Source of the DNA: Atherix ibis
Lineage: Eukaryota > Arthropoda > Insecta > Diptera > Athericidae
Assembly: GCA_958298945.1 (NCBI GenBank)
Contig: OY282610.1
Location: 31,260,167-31,324,166, forward strand
DNA length: 64,000 nt
Reading direction: 5' to 3'
Below are positions 23,703-36,499 of this stretch, in pieces (positions within the stretch are counted from its first letter, which is position 1; each line of letters begins with the position of its first letter). The position numbers and the translations under genes are program-made. The notes below the pieces were generated by a model, which saw only the letters and a list, made by a program, of their open reading frames with translations, was not told the origin of the DNA and ran no database searches.

Positions 23703-24050
23703 AGGATATGAATCGACAAAAAGTGACTGTCTACTGTGAATTTTCGTCTGAAGGAGTCATTAGCTCGTATTTCTTTGAAAATGAAAAACGATAAACTGTT
23801 ACCCACAATACAAAGTACTATGACCATTTGATGAGTGTGATTTTTTTAATCTTAATTTAAAGATTTTCAACCGCACCATATTAGGTTTTAATAATCTGGC
23901 GCTACTAATGACACAACATGGCAAATTGGCTTTATTTTACGAAAAGTTCCTAGGACGAATATCAATTGTCCACCAACACCGTTGGAGTTTTCTTCTAAAA
24001 TTAATATTTAGCCAAATAACTCTTAAGCTTTAGAGTATTTAAAAATCAAC
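23703..24050 (+). pseudogene. DD41D transposase relic
   Basis: Translates as RQKVTVYCEFSSEGVISSYF followed by FENEKR, a stop, and TVTHNTKYYDHLM, in line with the VTVWCGF...GVIGPYFFEN...TVTVN...Y block of DD41D transposases. The continuation FFNLNLKIFN and GKLALFYEKFLGR fits the region around the second catalytic motif, whose Asp is not preserved. No ends are visible. An old copy, more decayed than 10317. Confidence 0.55.
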
Positions 24051-24570
24051 TTCCGGTAAAAAAATTGCTCACCGACAACCCGAAAAAAAAGTTACCTCAA
24101 AATAATTGTATTTTACAACCCGAAAAAAAGTTACCTCAAATAATAGTAAAAAAGTTAAATAAAAATTTAATAAACATCTGAATTTTTAATGTGATTTATT
24201 TAAATTTAATTCTTAAAATACAAATTCGATAATCCTTTATATTATTACTGGAAGCTCTTCTCAATTATTAATGATATTATCCGACCAAAATGGATTCTTA
24301 AGTGGATGGTTATTTGTGAAAGTTAATTTATTCTGATTTTATATTTATTGAAAGATTTGTTATTATTATAAATAATCATTTATTCAAAAAGGACATTTGT
24401 CTAAACATTTGAGCAATTTACCAACCAACAATATAGTAAAATTTTTTTTTTAGAGACATTCGATTTTAAACATTTATAAAATTTCACTTATATTAAAAAT
24501 TTTATTGATAATTTTTTTTTTATTTTGATTCATATAAATTGATTTTTATTTTTATATAAATACTTTATAG

Positions 24571-24740
24571 GGTATTGCATCATTTATTTCGATTGCTGGC
24601 AGTTTAGGAATTTGTGTAGCTGTTAGTGAAAAAGTTGCTCGTAACTCAAAAATGGAAGATTTCGATCGAATAATTGAAAATTTAAGTCATAAACCACAGG
24701 CTCGTGCTGTTGTTATGTTTGTTGATGAGGATAATGTCAG
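24571..24740 (+). CDS. mGluR: mGluR-family receptor exon, ligand-binding domain lobe 2
   Basis: 170 nt, acceptor TACTTTATAG, donor GTAAAT, starts phase 0 and ends after two bases of a codon. Translates GIASFISIAGSLGICVAVSE ... DFDRIIENLS ... ARAVVMFVDEDNVR. This is the alpha/beta second lobe of the Venus flytrap domain, where the ICVAVSEKV strand and the VVMFVDE strand are typical of mGluRs. It joins in frame with the next exon across a 115-nt intron: the split codon AG|G gives Arg. Confidence 0.95.
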
Positions 24741-24855
24741 GTAAATATAAATTTCAGATACCATCTATAAATTTGTTGTTATAAATTTATAACAATACGA
24801 TACGATTCGATTTGATTCTATTATATTCAAATTTGATTTGATTTATATTTTATAG

Positions 24856-25010
24856 GAAACTTTTGCAAGCAAGTATAAGGGCTAATAAAACGGGCCATTT
24901 CTTTTGGATTGCAAGTGATTCATGGGGTGCAAAAGGATATCCAGTACGTGATCAAGAATATGCAGCTGTAAATACAATAACTATACTACCACATCGTACC
25001 AATTTAGAAG
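24856..25010 (+). CDS. mGluR: mGluR-family receptor exon, lobe 2
   Basis: 155 nt, acceptor TTTTATAG, donor GTAATT, ends after one base of a codon. Translates KLLQASIRANKTGHFFWIAS then DSWGAKGYPVRDQEYAAVNT, ITILPHRTNLE. The Asp of ASDSWG is the conserved residue that contacts the ligand amino group in mGluRs, and it is present. The intron before it is 115 nt and the one after it is 10.3 kb, holding mariner copy G and several relics. Confidence 0.95.
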
Positions 25011-25359
25011 GTAATTTCAAAATATAATAAAATGAACTTTTTTAATTGTTAAAAAAAAAAAATACTCATTAAAGTGGTTTGTAGAAATTTTTAATTAAAT
25101 TATTACCTCTTCTGTGATCAGGAAAAAATAATATGGTTTGATAAAAATAGACAAATATCAGGTCATGTGGGAATTTTTGCCAATAAAAGAGATGATCGAA
25201 TAGTCCCAAAATTTTCAATTGCCCAATTTTTACCTTTAATCAGTACTAACTAAGAAAAATGGTACAGAATATTTTTTTAAAAAAATGGGATCAAATATAT
25301 TTTATAACAAAAATGGCACAAAACATTTTTTATATTGTAATTAGTAAACATACAGACTA

Positions 25360-25825
25360 TTTGGGATAAGGGTCGCCGCCAATTACAAAATAGTGGACAA
25401 AATCTGCGCATCGCTGGTGTCGTAGCCAACTGAGACTATTTTAGTCAGTCTAAATTATTTCGGTAAAAACTTTTTACCATAACATCGAAGCCTCTTGTTT
25501 TGGCCACTTCTGGTGGATTCTTCGGAAAATTGGGTTCTCGGCAAAAACCATTGTCCGCAAAAAATATGTCGGTTCTCTAGATAAGTAAAAACGATTCCAG
25601 TGCATATGTTATAAAGAGATCCTGATGCAAACCCAGAAATATACTGCTTGGAAAGTCTACAATGGCTTCACTAATGGACGGCAAAAACATCAAACTGGGA
25701 AACCGTGCCATAATGTCGGCCCGTCTGGAATTCTTTGATTCAGCAAACCTAGACCAGACTCCCGAGTGTCCAGGTGTTGATGATAATAATGGCAAAATAA
25801 TCCAATTTGTTTGTATATAAGTCAA
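25360..25825 (-). pseudogene. Possible Tc1-like transposase relic
   Basis: On the - strand the segment reads, across frame changes, ITYALESFLLI, a stop, then CREPNFPKNPPEVAKTRGFD. That pattern resembles the HYA...VPKEMNPPNVPQARPIE block before and after the third catalytic residue of some insect Tc1-like transposases. No ends are visible and there are many substitutions, so this is only suggestive. Confidence 0.25.
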
Positions 25826-25829
25826 TTAG

Positions 25830-28825
25830 TTTTTTGATAAAACATTTTTCAATTGACTATAAAGTACTTTTAATTAAATATACTTTCATAATTTACCAAA
25901 CTAAAATTTTTCTAAAAATTCAATAGAAATATATATTATAGTTTTAAAAAGAAAATTCGAAATTAATATTTTCCTTTACTTTGGTAATAAATTTAAAAAA
26001 AAAACTCTTCAATTTGATAAGAAGTTGTGTAAATTTTTTTGAATAAAACTAGAATCATTTCTAGCACAAAAAGCTAGAATCATTTCTATCAAATTAGACT
26101 TAAAGAAAATATGTAGAAGTAATTTAAAATTTTATTAATTTAATTTAATTGTAAAGCTATTTAAAATAATATTATAAATATTAAGATTTATATAGAAATA
26201 GAAAACAAATTGTGTACCATAATTTTATTCTTAATAACTCTTATTAATCATCTAAAAGATACACAAAATTCTCAATTGTATATTGGAAAAGGTGCTTTTT
26301 AACCTATACCGGAGTTCCGGTTGTCACGCCAGTGATGATGATGACAATAATGCAGACTACATAAAAAGCAAAAGAGTATTTCTTAACAAGTCATCTTCAG
26401 AAATATTATCAGAATTTAAGATAAAAAAATCTACTCTAAACTCGGAGTTACTGTTCCATCTTCTTTGGAGTTACTGGAAAGACCATCTTCTTTGGAGTTA
26501 CTGTTCAATTGAAATTTCTCTTACCATGGAATTGCGTAATTAAAATCCCATTTTAATATTTTTTACCAAGATAAGTACTTCATAAAATCAAAATAACTTT
26601 TTTTTATTGATCTAATCAACATGCAATCGATTTTAGTTATTTGACCAAATCACAAAAATATCCTCATAATCATAGTCTCTTATATGACCCTGATAAATAT
26701 TTCGTATATTACTATTATTGAATTTTTTCCAATTTATTTATACAGTTAACTTAAATTTTATTATAATTAAATTAATAGAAAAATATTTTGAATTTAAGTA
26801 TCAGAATCATGAGGTGGTAAATTATGAAAACTCGTTTGAATATATATTTTTTTTAAAAAACTCTTTCCAATTAAAACGTTGAATTTTTTAAAGATCAATT
26901 ACTTTAAGGGTAAAAATATATATTATAAATTAACAACCTTCTCGAAACATCCTTCTCAAATGGATTGTATTCTATGTTATTATAGCAAAATGAAAAGTAA
27001 TTTATTCACAGACCATAGACCATACTCTGTGATTCATCCAACATTTAATCAATAAAATGTTCAGCTCACAGATTTTAACAATTTTTAAACTGTTAAAATA
27101 ATACATTTTACTGTAAGCTTACTCTAAATTTAAGAGTCCTTGAATTAAATGGAAAAATAGTAGAAATGTGCCTTCTTCAAATTACATTTTTAGAGTAGTT
27201 GTTTTTATACAGGATTCCATCATTAATGCCTTTAATGAAATCGGATTTTTTTTTCCTTTCGCATTTTTATTTTATTTTATAATTCAATGCTTTTACTAAT
27301 GAAATATCTCCTCAATACAATATTTCAATTTAATTAATCAATTTGAATATATTTAATGAAAATTTATTGATAAATAAATTAAAAATTTAATTTTGTTCAA
27401 TTATATTATATTATCAACATTTATTTTGCGTAAATATTATAGCTACACAAACATATTTTTATTATCGATTTACAATGCAAAATCAGTACATACTCGTAAT
27501 TGATTACGTACATTGTAAATGTATTTTTATAAATGAATTTTAAGTAATAATAATAAATTTTCTGAAAATCAGAATATTGGATTTCAATTAAAAAATTTTA
27601 ATAACTCGATGTTTGGTTAGCTTCTGGATTAATAAAAGTTCAATTAAATATTCAAATAACTACGTTTAGAAAGAATATGCAAATTTTACAACAATTATGA
27701 TAAATTTAACGAAAATGGACATTTTATAACAAAATTTCTTTTTTTTTTTTTAAAAAAGAAAAAAAAAATTAATACACTAATTTTACAATAATATTTCTTT
27801 TAAAATTTAATTATTGAAAATGATTTTATATAAAAAATTTATATTTAAAAATAATCGAATATTGTGAATAAAAACAATTTATTAAGAAATTAAAATGACT
27901 ATAAAAAAATATAAATGGATGCGTAAAAATTTTATTTATTATACTCGTATTGTACAATATAAAATCAGAACTTTAATATGAAAGCTTTCAATCAAATTAA
28001 ATTGATATTAGTAGTAAAAAATATTTTATTGAGAGTTATAGAATTTTTTTTTCTTCTTCTTCTTCAATAAAATTCAATGGAGCACAATTAATTTGATTCT
28101 AGTTTATTTCGTAAAAAATGTGTGAAAAGAATATTTCTATTAAATTTGTTGTGAATGATGAAAATCTTTTTTAAAAAATTTCCAAATTATCCAAAAGATT
28201 AGGCTGACATGGAATTATAATTGTCCGTAAATAATTGACATGAAATTGATATCTGTTAGATTGTTATTTGACAATTTTATGAAGAGAAATCTTCTATTAT
28301 AAAGTTGTAATATATTTTTTAGTCCTTTAGATATATATCTTGTGGGTGGTTTACCCAGAACACCATTAATTTTATTTGCTTATAAATTTAAATGGATTTA
28401 AATTTTAAATGAAGATTTTCTAAAATACTATTGCGTTGGTAATATTATAATTAATTTTAATAAAATATGAAAATCTTTTCAAATACCTATAAAGTTTCGT
28501 TTTAATACGATTAAAAACTTTCTACAGTTAATTGTATATAAAAATTTTCGCATAAAATGCTTAATTTATTTTGAAATATTACGGATACGTTTTATAATTT
28601 TCTCAATTACATAAAACCACAGCAATTTCATAGAAATATTAAAGAAAAGAATGCTTAATTAATAGGCCCCTAATTTATATCTTAACAGATCTAATTGTAG
28701 ATTTGCCGAAATTAATATCTAACCATAGTAGATAATTTTTCTTTTATTAAATAATCTAACATTAAGCAAGTTCGGCACCTGGGCTTACTCTCAATACTTA
28801 AGGAGAGACCCATGCTACAATATAT
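25830..28825. other. Long AT-rich intron stretch
   Basis: No gene recognised. The frame at 26283-26543 contains a short near-tandem repeat around CATCTTCTTTGGAGTTACTG but no known domain. The rest is low-complexity A/T with homopolymers. Confidence 0.5.
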
Positions 28826-28829
28826 ATTA

Positions 28830-30103
28830 CTAGGGTCGTTCAATAAGTCCTTAGAAAATCCGAGAAATTGCGCTCGTAGTGTCGGTAAAGTTTTTTTTTG
28901 TAAGTAAAATTATCGACAGGAAAGCTGTCAAAATTTCAGCTCGATCCATAGCGTAGGTCAATTTCTATCGTCGATTAAAGTTAACGACATTTATTTGTGC
29001 ATAACAATGGAAAAAAGCGAGTTTAGGGCTGTCATCAAACATCTCCATTTGAAAGGCTTAAGCCCGAAAGAAATCAAAGCCGAGTTGGATGCAGTTTATG
29101 GCACATCTGCACCTGTGTTTGCGACGGTTTACAATTGGGTGAATGAATTTTAACGTGGCCGTTCATCCACAAAAGATGAACATCGTTCAGGACGCCCAGT
29201 TGAGGTGTCTACTCCTGAAATCATCGACAAAATCCACGATCTGATTTTGAACGATCGGCGAATTAAAGTGCGCGAATTAGTTGAGGCCACGGGCATATCA
29301 CAAGGTATAGTCGCTTCAACTTTGCATGAAAAATTGTCTGTGAAAAAAATTTCGGCGTTTGCTGTCAGAGGAGTAAAAGCGCAATCGTGTAGTGGACTCT
29401 GAAGCTATGTGGCACTCTTTCATCACAATCCTGCCGAATTCCTTCGTCGATATGTCACTGTGGACGAAACCTGGATACACTACTACACTCCAGAAACGAA
29501 GAGACAGTCATCACAGTGGATTTTCAAGGGTGAACGGGCTCCGAAGAATGCAAAAACTGTGCCATCGGCCAGCAAGGTGATGGCCACGGTCTTTTGGGAT
29601 TCGCAGGGCATCATTTTTATCGACTACTTGGAAAAGGAAAAACAATAACAGGAGCGTATTACGCGTCGTTATTGCAACGGTTGAGCGAGGAAATCAAAGA
29701 GAAACGCCCCCATCTGAAGAAGAAAAAAATCCTCTTGCATCAGGACAATGCGCGTGTGCACAACTGGGCTGTTTTCATGGCCAAAATTGTGGAATTGAGA
29801 ATGGAATTGTTGCAGCATCCCGCTTATTCACCAGATTTGTCCCCGAGTGACTATTTTCTTTTCCCCAATCTGAAGAAATGGCTTGGCGGACGACGGTTCA
29901 CTTCCAACGAGGACGTCATTGCTCAAACGGATGAGTATTTTGCAGAACTTCCGAAATCCTATTTTTTGGGTGGGATAAAAATTTTGGAAAAACGGTTGGA
30001 AAAGTGTATAGACCTAAAAGGAGATTATGTTGAAAAATAAAATTTTTTTTTTTAAAAACAGTTTTTTTCTATCTTTTTCTAAGGACTTATTGATCGTACC
30101 TCA
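28830..30103 (+). mobile_element. Mariner family 1, copy G
   Basis: TA at 28828-28829 and 30104-30105. The left terminal repeat has one change (CTAGGGTCGTTCAATAAG). The right one has three changes near its tip (GATCGTACCTCA). About 1.27 kb, same strand as the receptor, inside the 10.3 kb intron. Confidence 0.92.
29007..30040 (+). pseudogene. Mariner transposase, copy G
   Basis: ATG at 29007. Codon 49 (29151-29153) is TAA where sisters have AAA. A 14-bp deletion removes ARWVPR and shifts frame near 29358. One-base losses follow at ATGTGGCAC and in the AAAAAGG run near 29635. The first (VDETWIH, 29409-29648 frame), second (HQDNAR) and third (SDYFLFP) catalytic motifs are all present. The final frame, 29594-30040, ends DYVEK at the native stop. 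Dead through five or more lesions. Confidence 0.92.
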
Positions 30104-30329
30104 TACCTGAATCGTTTCTTTCAAATCAAAATAAATGAAGATAACAAACTCTGGAATATTTTTCCTATATTTCCTAATATTTTTTAAAGAGATTCTTTTC
30201 CCAAAATGGTCCTAAAATTCTCCGAGCCCAAATTCAAATCCTTCAGAACTGATTGTCCAAGTTGTATATAAAAGTAAACGAATTGAAAGGTCTCCTTATA
30301 CCGTTTACTGTCTGCCTACCCATATATTT

Positions 30330-30700
30330 TAATGGTAACCAAATACCATAGGATACTAAAAAATACTTTAGTATTGAGTTCACACACAAGACTATAACTA
30401 AACAGAAGATATCAATAAAAACTTTCGACTTACAGATACACTTTCTAAAATCACCAATAAATAATAAAGTACTTTTCTACAATATCCTAATGAAGCCAAT
30501 ATAGACTTACGGACAAGAATTTTAAGGCGCTACTATACATTCAAATCTTTAGCGAATTCAATTCTTTCAGTCAAAAATATCTCCTTAAATTGTCGATGCT
30601 CCTTAAAGTCGCATTTACTAGTGATATGGAAGAATCTCGTTATAAAAAGTTTCATGCTTGTTCAGGAGCTATTATCGCCGATGGTAAAACGTTACTCCCA
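30330..30700 (+). pseudogene. Jockey-like LINE reverse transcriptase tail, decayed
   Basis: Across frames and stops the translation follows the C-terminal part of jockey-clade ORF2: a segment like KTFDLQIHFLKSPINNKVLF, then the TYG motif (IWTYGIQLWG in live elements), then FNSFSQKYLLKLSMLLK, which matches QRFQSKTLR...ILDAPW. It lies 230 bp after mariner copy G. No poly(A) tail or ends are recognised. Confidence 0.5.
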
Positions 30701-30704
30701 TCAT

Positions 30705-33100
30705 TTGGAAAATCGGAAAATAAAATGTACGCAATCATTTATATTTTAAATAAATTTATTCAATGAGAAAAGTATACATTTTTTAAAATAGAAATAATTC
30801 CTAATTTTTTTTTTATATGAATCCTTATTTTTGAGACGAGTATACATCCACTTTTCCTTATATTGAGATATTTAAGAGTTTGCATTTGAGTGAATTTAAA
30901 AATATCGGCAAACTGAATTTGTCTGAAGTTTTTATCACTTAAATTCTATTCTGTAATAATAATTAATAAAATTGTTTTAGAAAATAGCTCCAAATAGACT
31001 TATACCAACAAATTATAAAAAATAAAAATAAAAGAATATTCAAATCTATATTTTCATAGAAAATATGGCTTTTCTGAAAAGGATTTTTTTAATATTAAGA
31101 AATAATATTTATAAAAAAGATACATTTTAGGGGGGAGGGGGGGGGGGGGTTATGTAAGGCAGTAAATTAATCATAGAGATATGTTATTATATGGTAATTT
31201 CGCTAAACTGTTTAGTCCTTCCTTGTTTTTCAAATATATATTTCAAATATTTTATAATATTTAACTACTTTTTAATATTATATTTCTGTGATAGTAAGAA
31301 AAATTATCATTTTTGTTACAGTCCTTAGATGCTGAAAGTTATTTTGCACTCCCTCCTATTTAAAGGTCTTAATTCGTACATAATTGAAATTTGTTTCTAT
31401 GAATATTATTATATAACATTTATAATACTAATCAAAATATCATCTTTATGTGGTATTAATTTTAACCAAAAATAATAGGTGAACCAAACAATAATTAATA
31501 CCTTTTAGGTAGATAATTGTGTATTTATACGTTCCAAGGCATTAAGTTCAATTGCATAATTAAGCAACCATATAATAGATAAGATTCTGTTAATAATTGT
31601 TAAAAAAAAAAAACTAACCAACTATATAGTATTAAGATTGACAATTAATTTGTGGGATTTACGTTGTTAATTGTATGAAGAGCGGTAGAAATTATGATTT
31701 TCTATTGCCCACGAATTCGTATTATTTAATTTAGTCCTTTCTGTATATATTTCGATAAACCATCTATAAAGTACGAGTAAATGGAATTTTGTGGTAAAAT
31801 CTATTATAACATTTAAATATCAACCAAATAGTATATTCTATGAAAAGATATCCCCCCAATTAAAAATATCTCTCGTATTATAATATCAATATTATATCAT
31901 AATTAATTCAAGTTCATAAACATGATATTATATATTTATTTATCTTTTCCTATAGAACTATTAATAGAGTTAACTTAATAAATTAATTTTATTTCATTCA
32001 CATTAATATGTTTACATATTAGAATATAAAGTTTTATGGTTGAAATAGCATCAATGTAACACATTTGTGGTAATACAGTGAAATAATCAATTAAATCCGT
32101 CATATACATACATATTACTAACTCCTTTACGTATGTCCTTACAAGCAAACATTTAAACGTTCAGTAACTATTATTAGAAATACCCACTGTGTCAATAATG
32201 TTGAAAGGGGCCATAGGAGTACTCAATTTCACAGTAGATTTTCATATATAAGCACATCCTTATGGATTAATTTAATAGTCAAACAAATTTTGATTTTGGA
32301 ATAAATTCAAAAACCAAATATCAAATTAAATATGTATGAGTATTTGTAATTCACTTAATTTCATTTACATTTGATTTATCAAACGATTTACTTCAATATA
32401 TAGCAAAAAGATGATAGTTAATTTAAACTTAGATACTCGTAACATAAGAGTTTGTAGAAAAGTTGTAATTACAATTTTGAAATTTTCTAACTACTTACTT
32501 ATTAATGACATTTTTAGTTATATTGAATAGGAGAAAATCTTTATTTGGTAGTACTCCTATGTATGTGCATATATTTATTATGAAAAAAAATTTTAAACAT
32601 TTATTTAAAAGATGTTTTTTTAACAAATTAAAAACTTAAATAAGATATTTAAGGGTGTGAGTCGGGCGTTATGGTACAGTAGAAACCTTTTGCCGAAGAA
32701 ACTTAATTTGTTAGCATACATTCCAGTACATTATTAAAGTGCTTGAGATAATTTAATCCTATTGATTTATTAATTTATTCGTATAGACTGCAATTTAATA
32801 AACACATAATTATGGTTATAGAAAGCAAAATTCTTCTGTCCTGATGTGTGAAATTTAAAAACATATTTTCAGTAAATTGTGGGATCAGTAGTCGTCGATA
32901 GATATGAGAATACAATTTTTTATAAAGATAAACGATCATATCATGAACAAATGAAATTTTAAAATCACGATAAATAAGCTTCAGATGCAGATTTTTCAAC
33001 AAAAAAAACAATAATGAGGCTTATTTTTTCTTAAACAATGAGACTCATTTTTCGCTAGTTGAATATATGCAAAATTATAGAGTACTGAAAACCGAAAAGT
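30705..33100. other. Intron, one striking G run
   Basis: No gene recognised. Very AT-rich except for the G tract at 31130-31149. Frames up to 78 codons are A/T-driven and resemble nothing known to me. Confidence 0.5.
31130..31149 (+). repeat. Purine run: 6 G, A, 13 G
   Basis: An isolated G tract in very AT-rich DNA. It could fold as a G-quadruplex on the + strand, the sense strand of the receptor pre-mRNA. The length may be unreliable in sequencing. Confidence 0.8.
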
Positions 33101-33109
33101 ACCCATTGT

Positions 33110-33440
33110 ATATGTCAAAAAATGACTGTCTAGTGTGCATTTTTAGGCCAAACTTAAAAGATTTTGATTTGAAGCATATGTGGATTAAAATAAAACGGTA
33201 CCACAAGCCACAAAGCCAAAATTTATTGGACTTTATTGCATAATTCTGAGATTTTATTATTAACAATTGGCATTTGACATTTTCTTTATAAGACTATGGA
33301 AAATATTGTTTTTATTCTTAAAATTCAAAGCATTTAAAAATCAACATCTTTCAAGTAATGGCTAAAATATTAGTCGAAAATATGCGTAAAAATCTTCAAA
33401 AAATATCCAGAAAGATCGAATCCTGCAGGAAGTATCTCTG
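33110..33440 (+). pseudogene. DD41D transposase relic, + strand
   Basis: Reads DFDLKHMWIK near 33170 (DLDxxxMWFQQ in better copies), GTTSHKAKIYWTLLHNSE near 33200 (the DGATSHTA region, Asp lost), and MAKILVENMRKNLQKISRKI at 33360, matching the C-terminal VLENFVKRI...C segment. Frames change between pieces. It is followed at once by a relic in the opposite orientation. Confidence 0.45.
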
Positions 33441-33519
33441 TGATAAGGCCGAAATCGAAAACCATGATTTGATTGACAAATACGTTTACATAGACCGGGG
33501 AATTATGAATGGAAAATAA

Positions 33520-34135
33520 TATTTCATAAATTTCCAGGTTATTTACATTGATTCGATTGCGTATGTTTTCTTTAAGCTGTACAATTATCTTCAGTTGGTG
33601 TTAGTTTGTCAATTGGTTTCTTTAAATATTGTATCACGAAGAAATCGTAAATGCTAAATTCCAGGGCAAAGGGGCCCAGTCGACATAACCACTTATCGAT
33701 ATAATTGGGTCAGGAAACATCAAACGCAGATGTTCACTGTAGCGCGTGCATTATGGGATGGGACGCGTTTTTCGGAAGCACATATTTTCATTCAGCCTTG
33801 CTAACAGTGTCCTTAAAAAGCACATCATCTTTTTTTCTCCACAAGGTAGAAACAATTTTTTTATAAATTGCCTCCAAATTTTCGCAATTCCTAGAAAATG
33901 TTATTTATTTTATTAACGAAGTCATTCCAGTCAAAATATGTTTCATCACTCATTATTAATTTTCTTTCACGTCAGAGACTTATGTATGGATATCTATGTA
34001 CTTATGAAATATGTTTGCTTCGTTGTAGTGGACGCATATTAGTGTCTTGTGGTTTGTGACTATGTGAGAAGTCATGGCTTACAGTAGGAAGTAAAAATAA
34101 CTTCGACTCATTGACTTTCTTTAGATTTTTTTCGC
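33520..34135 (-). pseudogene. DD41D transposase relic, - strand
   Basis: Reading the - strand from 33965: IMSDETYFDWNDFVNKINN matches MSDEAHFDLNGYVNKQN, the first catalytic motif, with Asp kept. Further on, ARYSEHLRLMFPDPIISI and GYVDWAPLPWNLAF match HTAR...LR..FPDRLISR and the VDWPPRSPDLTP block. LKENIRNRI matches the C-terminal part. Stops occur throughout. The order and spacing of four motifs make the call fair despite the decay. Confidence 0.55.
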
Positions 34136-34139
34136 TACA

Positions 34140-35278
34140 TGGTAAACTCGACCTGGTGAACTCGTGTATTTAATGAAATTTATTTTGATCGATTTTTTAA
34201 ATTATTAAAATTTTTTTTTACAATAATTCTATATCAAAGAATAAAATTTCCAAAATATATGGTCTAAAATTGCATTTCTCCGATTCGATGAATCTTAAAA
34301 CTCAACTTTTATGCATATATAGTTAATCTACGTGTATGAACAATGCTAAATTTTAACGAATTTGGATAATTGTTAATTAAGTTTTAAATATGTTAAGTTT
34401 TAAAATAAGTTTTTAATATGTTCTATCTCATAACTGAATAAAATGAAAAGTTTATTACAAATAATAACAGAACCAAAATCAATTTAAAGATAATATTCAT
34501 AGATGAAATTTTGATTGTTTGCATAAAAAAAAAAAATTGTAAGTAGCTTAATTAATTTTTATTATTTAAAGTTATTCAAATATATACTTTTAAATAAAAT
34601 GTATTCATTAAAATATGATGTATAATTAAACCACAACTCACTCTATAAATTGAATAGTGCAAACAAGAAACAGCAATCACAAAATTATGCAATAATCGGT
34701 AACAAGAGAATAAATTCATATTTGGTAAAATTCTTTTCCAATAATTATCCAAAATAATGAGTTTGAACAATAATTATTATCAAATATTGAAAGCTTCACA
34801 ATTAATTCAAATTAAACCAATGCAAAGTCAAATAAACAAGTAATATTTAAAATTTTTAATAACTTTTTAATTAATTTTAATACAAATTTGATATTTGGTT
34901 CTGAAAATTCATAAACTCATTAAAAGGGATCATCCAATTTATTAACTATAATCAATTTTAATAGTAGCAATATTATCGATATTATTTACATTACATATTA
35001 AATTCAATGCTTCATTTAAATAATTTGAGTACTTCCTCATCCCTTAGGTGTATCGATAAATTAATTAGAAAAATATTAAATTATTACTATTTTAATAGAA
35101 ACGATTTAAAATTAATATAAATACTATGAACATGTGTGAAAATAATAGGTGTGGGTAGGAAACTTTTGAAAAATATTATATTTTATTCTGTTTTATTTTG
35201 GGTACTTTTACAAATAGATTAAAAAAATTATCAAAAATCAATATTAATGTTATAGTCTCTTTTTTTTACTGTTAACAG
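34140..35278. other. Intron up to the fourth receptor exon
   Basis: AT-rich, no gene or repeat recognised. Ends with a T-rich tract and GTTAACAG, the acceptor of the next exon. Confidence 0.6.
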
Positions 35279-35518
35279 GTTTTGATCATTATTATCGGTC
35301 GCTGCGTCCAAGAGTGGATTCTAGTAAATGTAAAGAGACGGGTAAAAATATTCAGCATCCAAATGATCCAGAATTGTTAGTTAATTGCCGAAATATATGG
35401 TTTAATGAATTTTGGAGTCAGCATAATAAATGCAGTTTTGAAAAAAATAGCACTTCAATATGCACTGGCAAGGAGAAAATCACTGGATACGAACAAGAAG
35501 GCTTGGTACCATTTGTTG
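35279..35518 (+). CDS. mGluR: mGluR-family receptor exon with a Cys-bearing insertion
   Basis: 240 nt, acceptor GTTAACAG, donor GTGAGC, completes the split Gly codon of the previous exon. Translates GFDHYYRSLRPRVDSSKCKE ... NIWFNEFWSQHNKCSF ... CTGKEKITGYEQEGLVPF. Relative to vertebrate mGluRs there are about 25 extra residues between the YYRSLRP and WFNEFW motifs, with two cysteines. In group II mGluRs the motif YEQESK carries the lysine that contacts the glutamate gamma-carboxylate; here the aligned residue in YEQEGLVPF is Leu. The insect mXR/mangetout receptors are known to lack the gamma-carboxylate contacts. Donor and acceptor phases fit the next exon 17 kb away. Confidence 0.94.
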
Positions 35519-35520
35519 GT

Positions 35521-35738
35521 GAGCATAACTTTTAAATAATTTCATTTCGCATATAAAATAGTTAAATTTGCATCGTAAATTATAATAAAATTGCAAATAA
35601 TTCATTTTTATCTGTTCAAAATAGATGAAATAAAATTCTGTAAATGAACTTAATGGAATATTGGTTAATAGATAAAATTGTACTAACATTTTGCTGATAT
35701 CAAAAATTATAGTCATTAACTAGGAGCATTTTTATTTG

Positions 35739-35772
<34 letters not shown>

Positions 35773-36490
35773 AGTAATGTCTTTTTTTTCGAATTTTTTT
35801 TTCAAAGCAGTTTAAATATTAAAAAATTCGAGAAAAAAACTACCCTATTTTGAGGGTATTTTAAAAACGTCTTAAATAAAATTGTTCATATTAAATGGTA
35901 GAAATTGCCAATATAAAATATACCCAATTAAATTTATTTTTGTATATTTGTACACTATACATAATTTTATGCAAATAGATAAGTTATATGTAAGTATTTT
36001 TTTCTTGATATTCTTAGAAAATATACTTAAATATCTTTTTAAAATGAAAGAAGCTAGAACGCAATTGTAACTTTTGAGTGATAAAAAATACTTAAACTAC
36101 CTAGTGAATAATGAATGATAAACAAAATATCAATACAGTTACTTATAAGTCCTTTAATCCTTCCAAAGTCAAATCCATAATAGAACAACTAACAAACTAT
36201 TAAAAAGACCTTAATATGATCTGATAAATTCAGAAATATTGTACTTATACAAATATCCAAAAAAAAAACCCCAAACTGATCATTTATATATATAAAATTA
36301 TGTTTTGGACACCACAATTTTCTTTATTTTGGAAGTTTCGGATCATCAAATAAATATTTTTTCTTTATTCTATAAACTCATAAATCTTCTTCCAATTTAT
36401 TTTTAAAAAAATCTAGACAAATTAATTCTTAAACGATTTCATCAGTGATGAATTTAGAACTGACTATTCTACTTATTCCACTAGTGTCAT
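35521..36490. other. Start of the 17-kb intron
   Basis: No gene recognised. A run of about 27 T lies at 35739-35765; seen from the - strand it is a poly(A) tract. Confidence 0.5.
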
Positions 36491-36499
36491 CGCATAGTC

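Noticed and set aside
23543..23827. 94-codon hydrophobic - strand frame as a membrane protein
   Set aside because: Its opposite strand carries a DD41D relic with recognisable motifs, and the hydrophobicity follows from A/T content.
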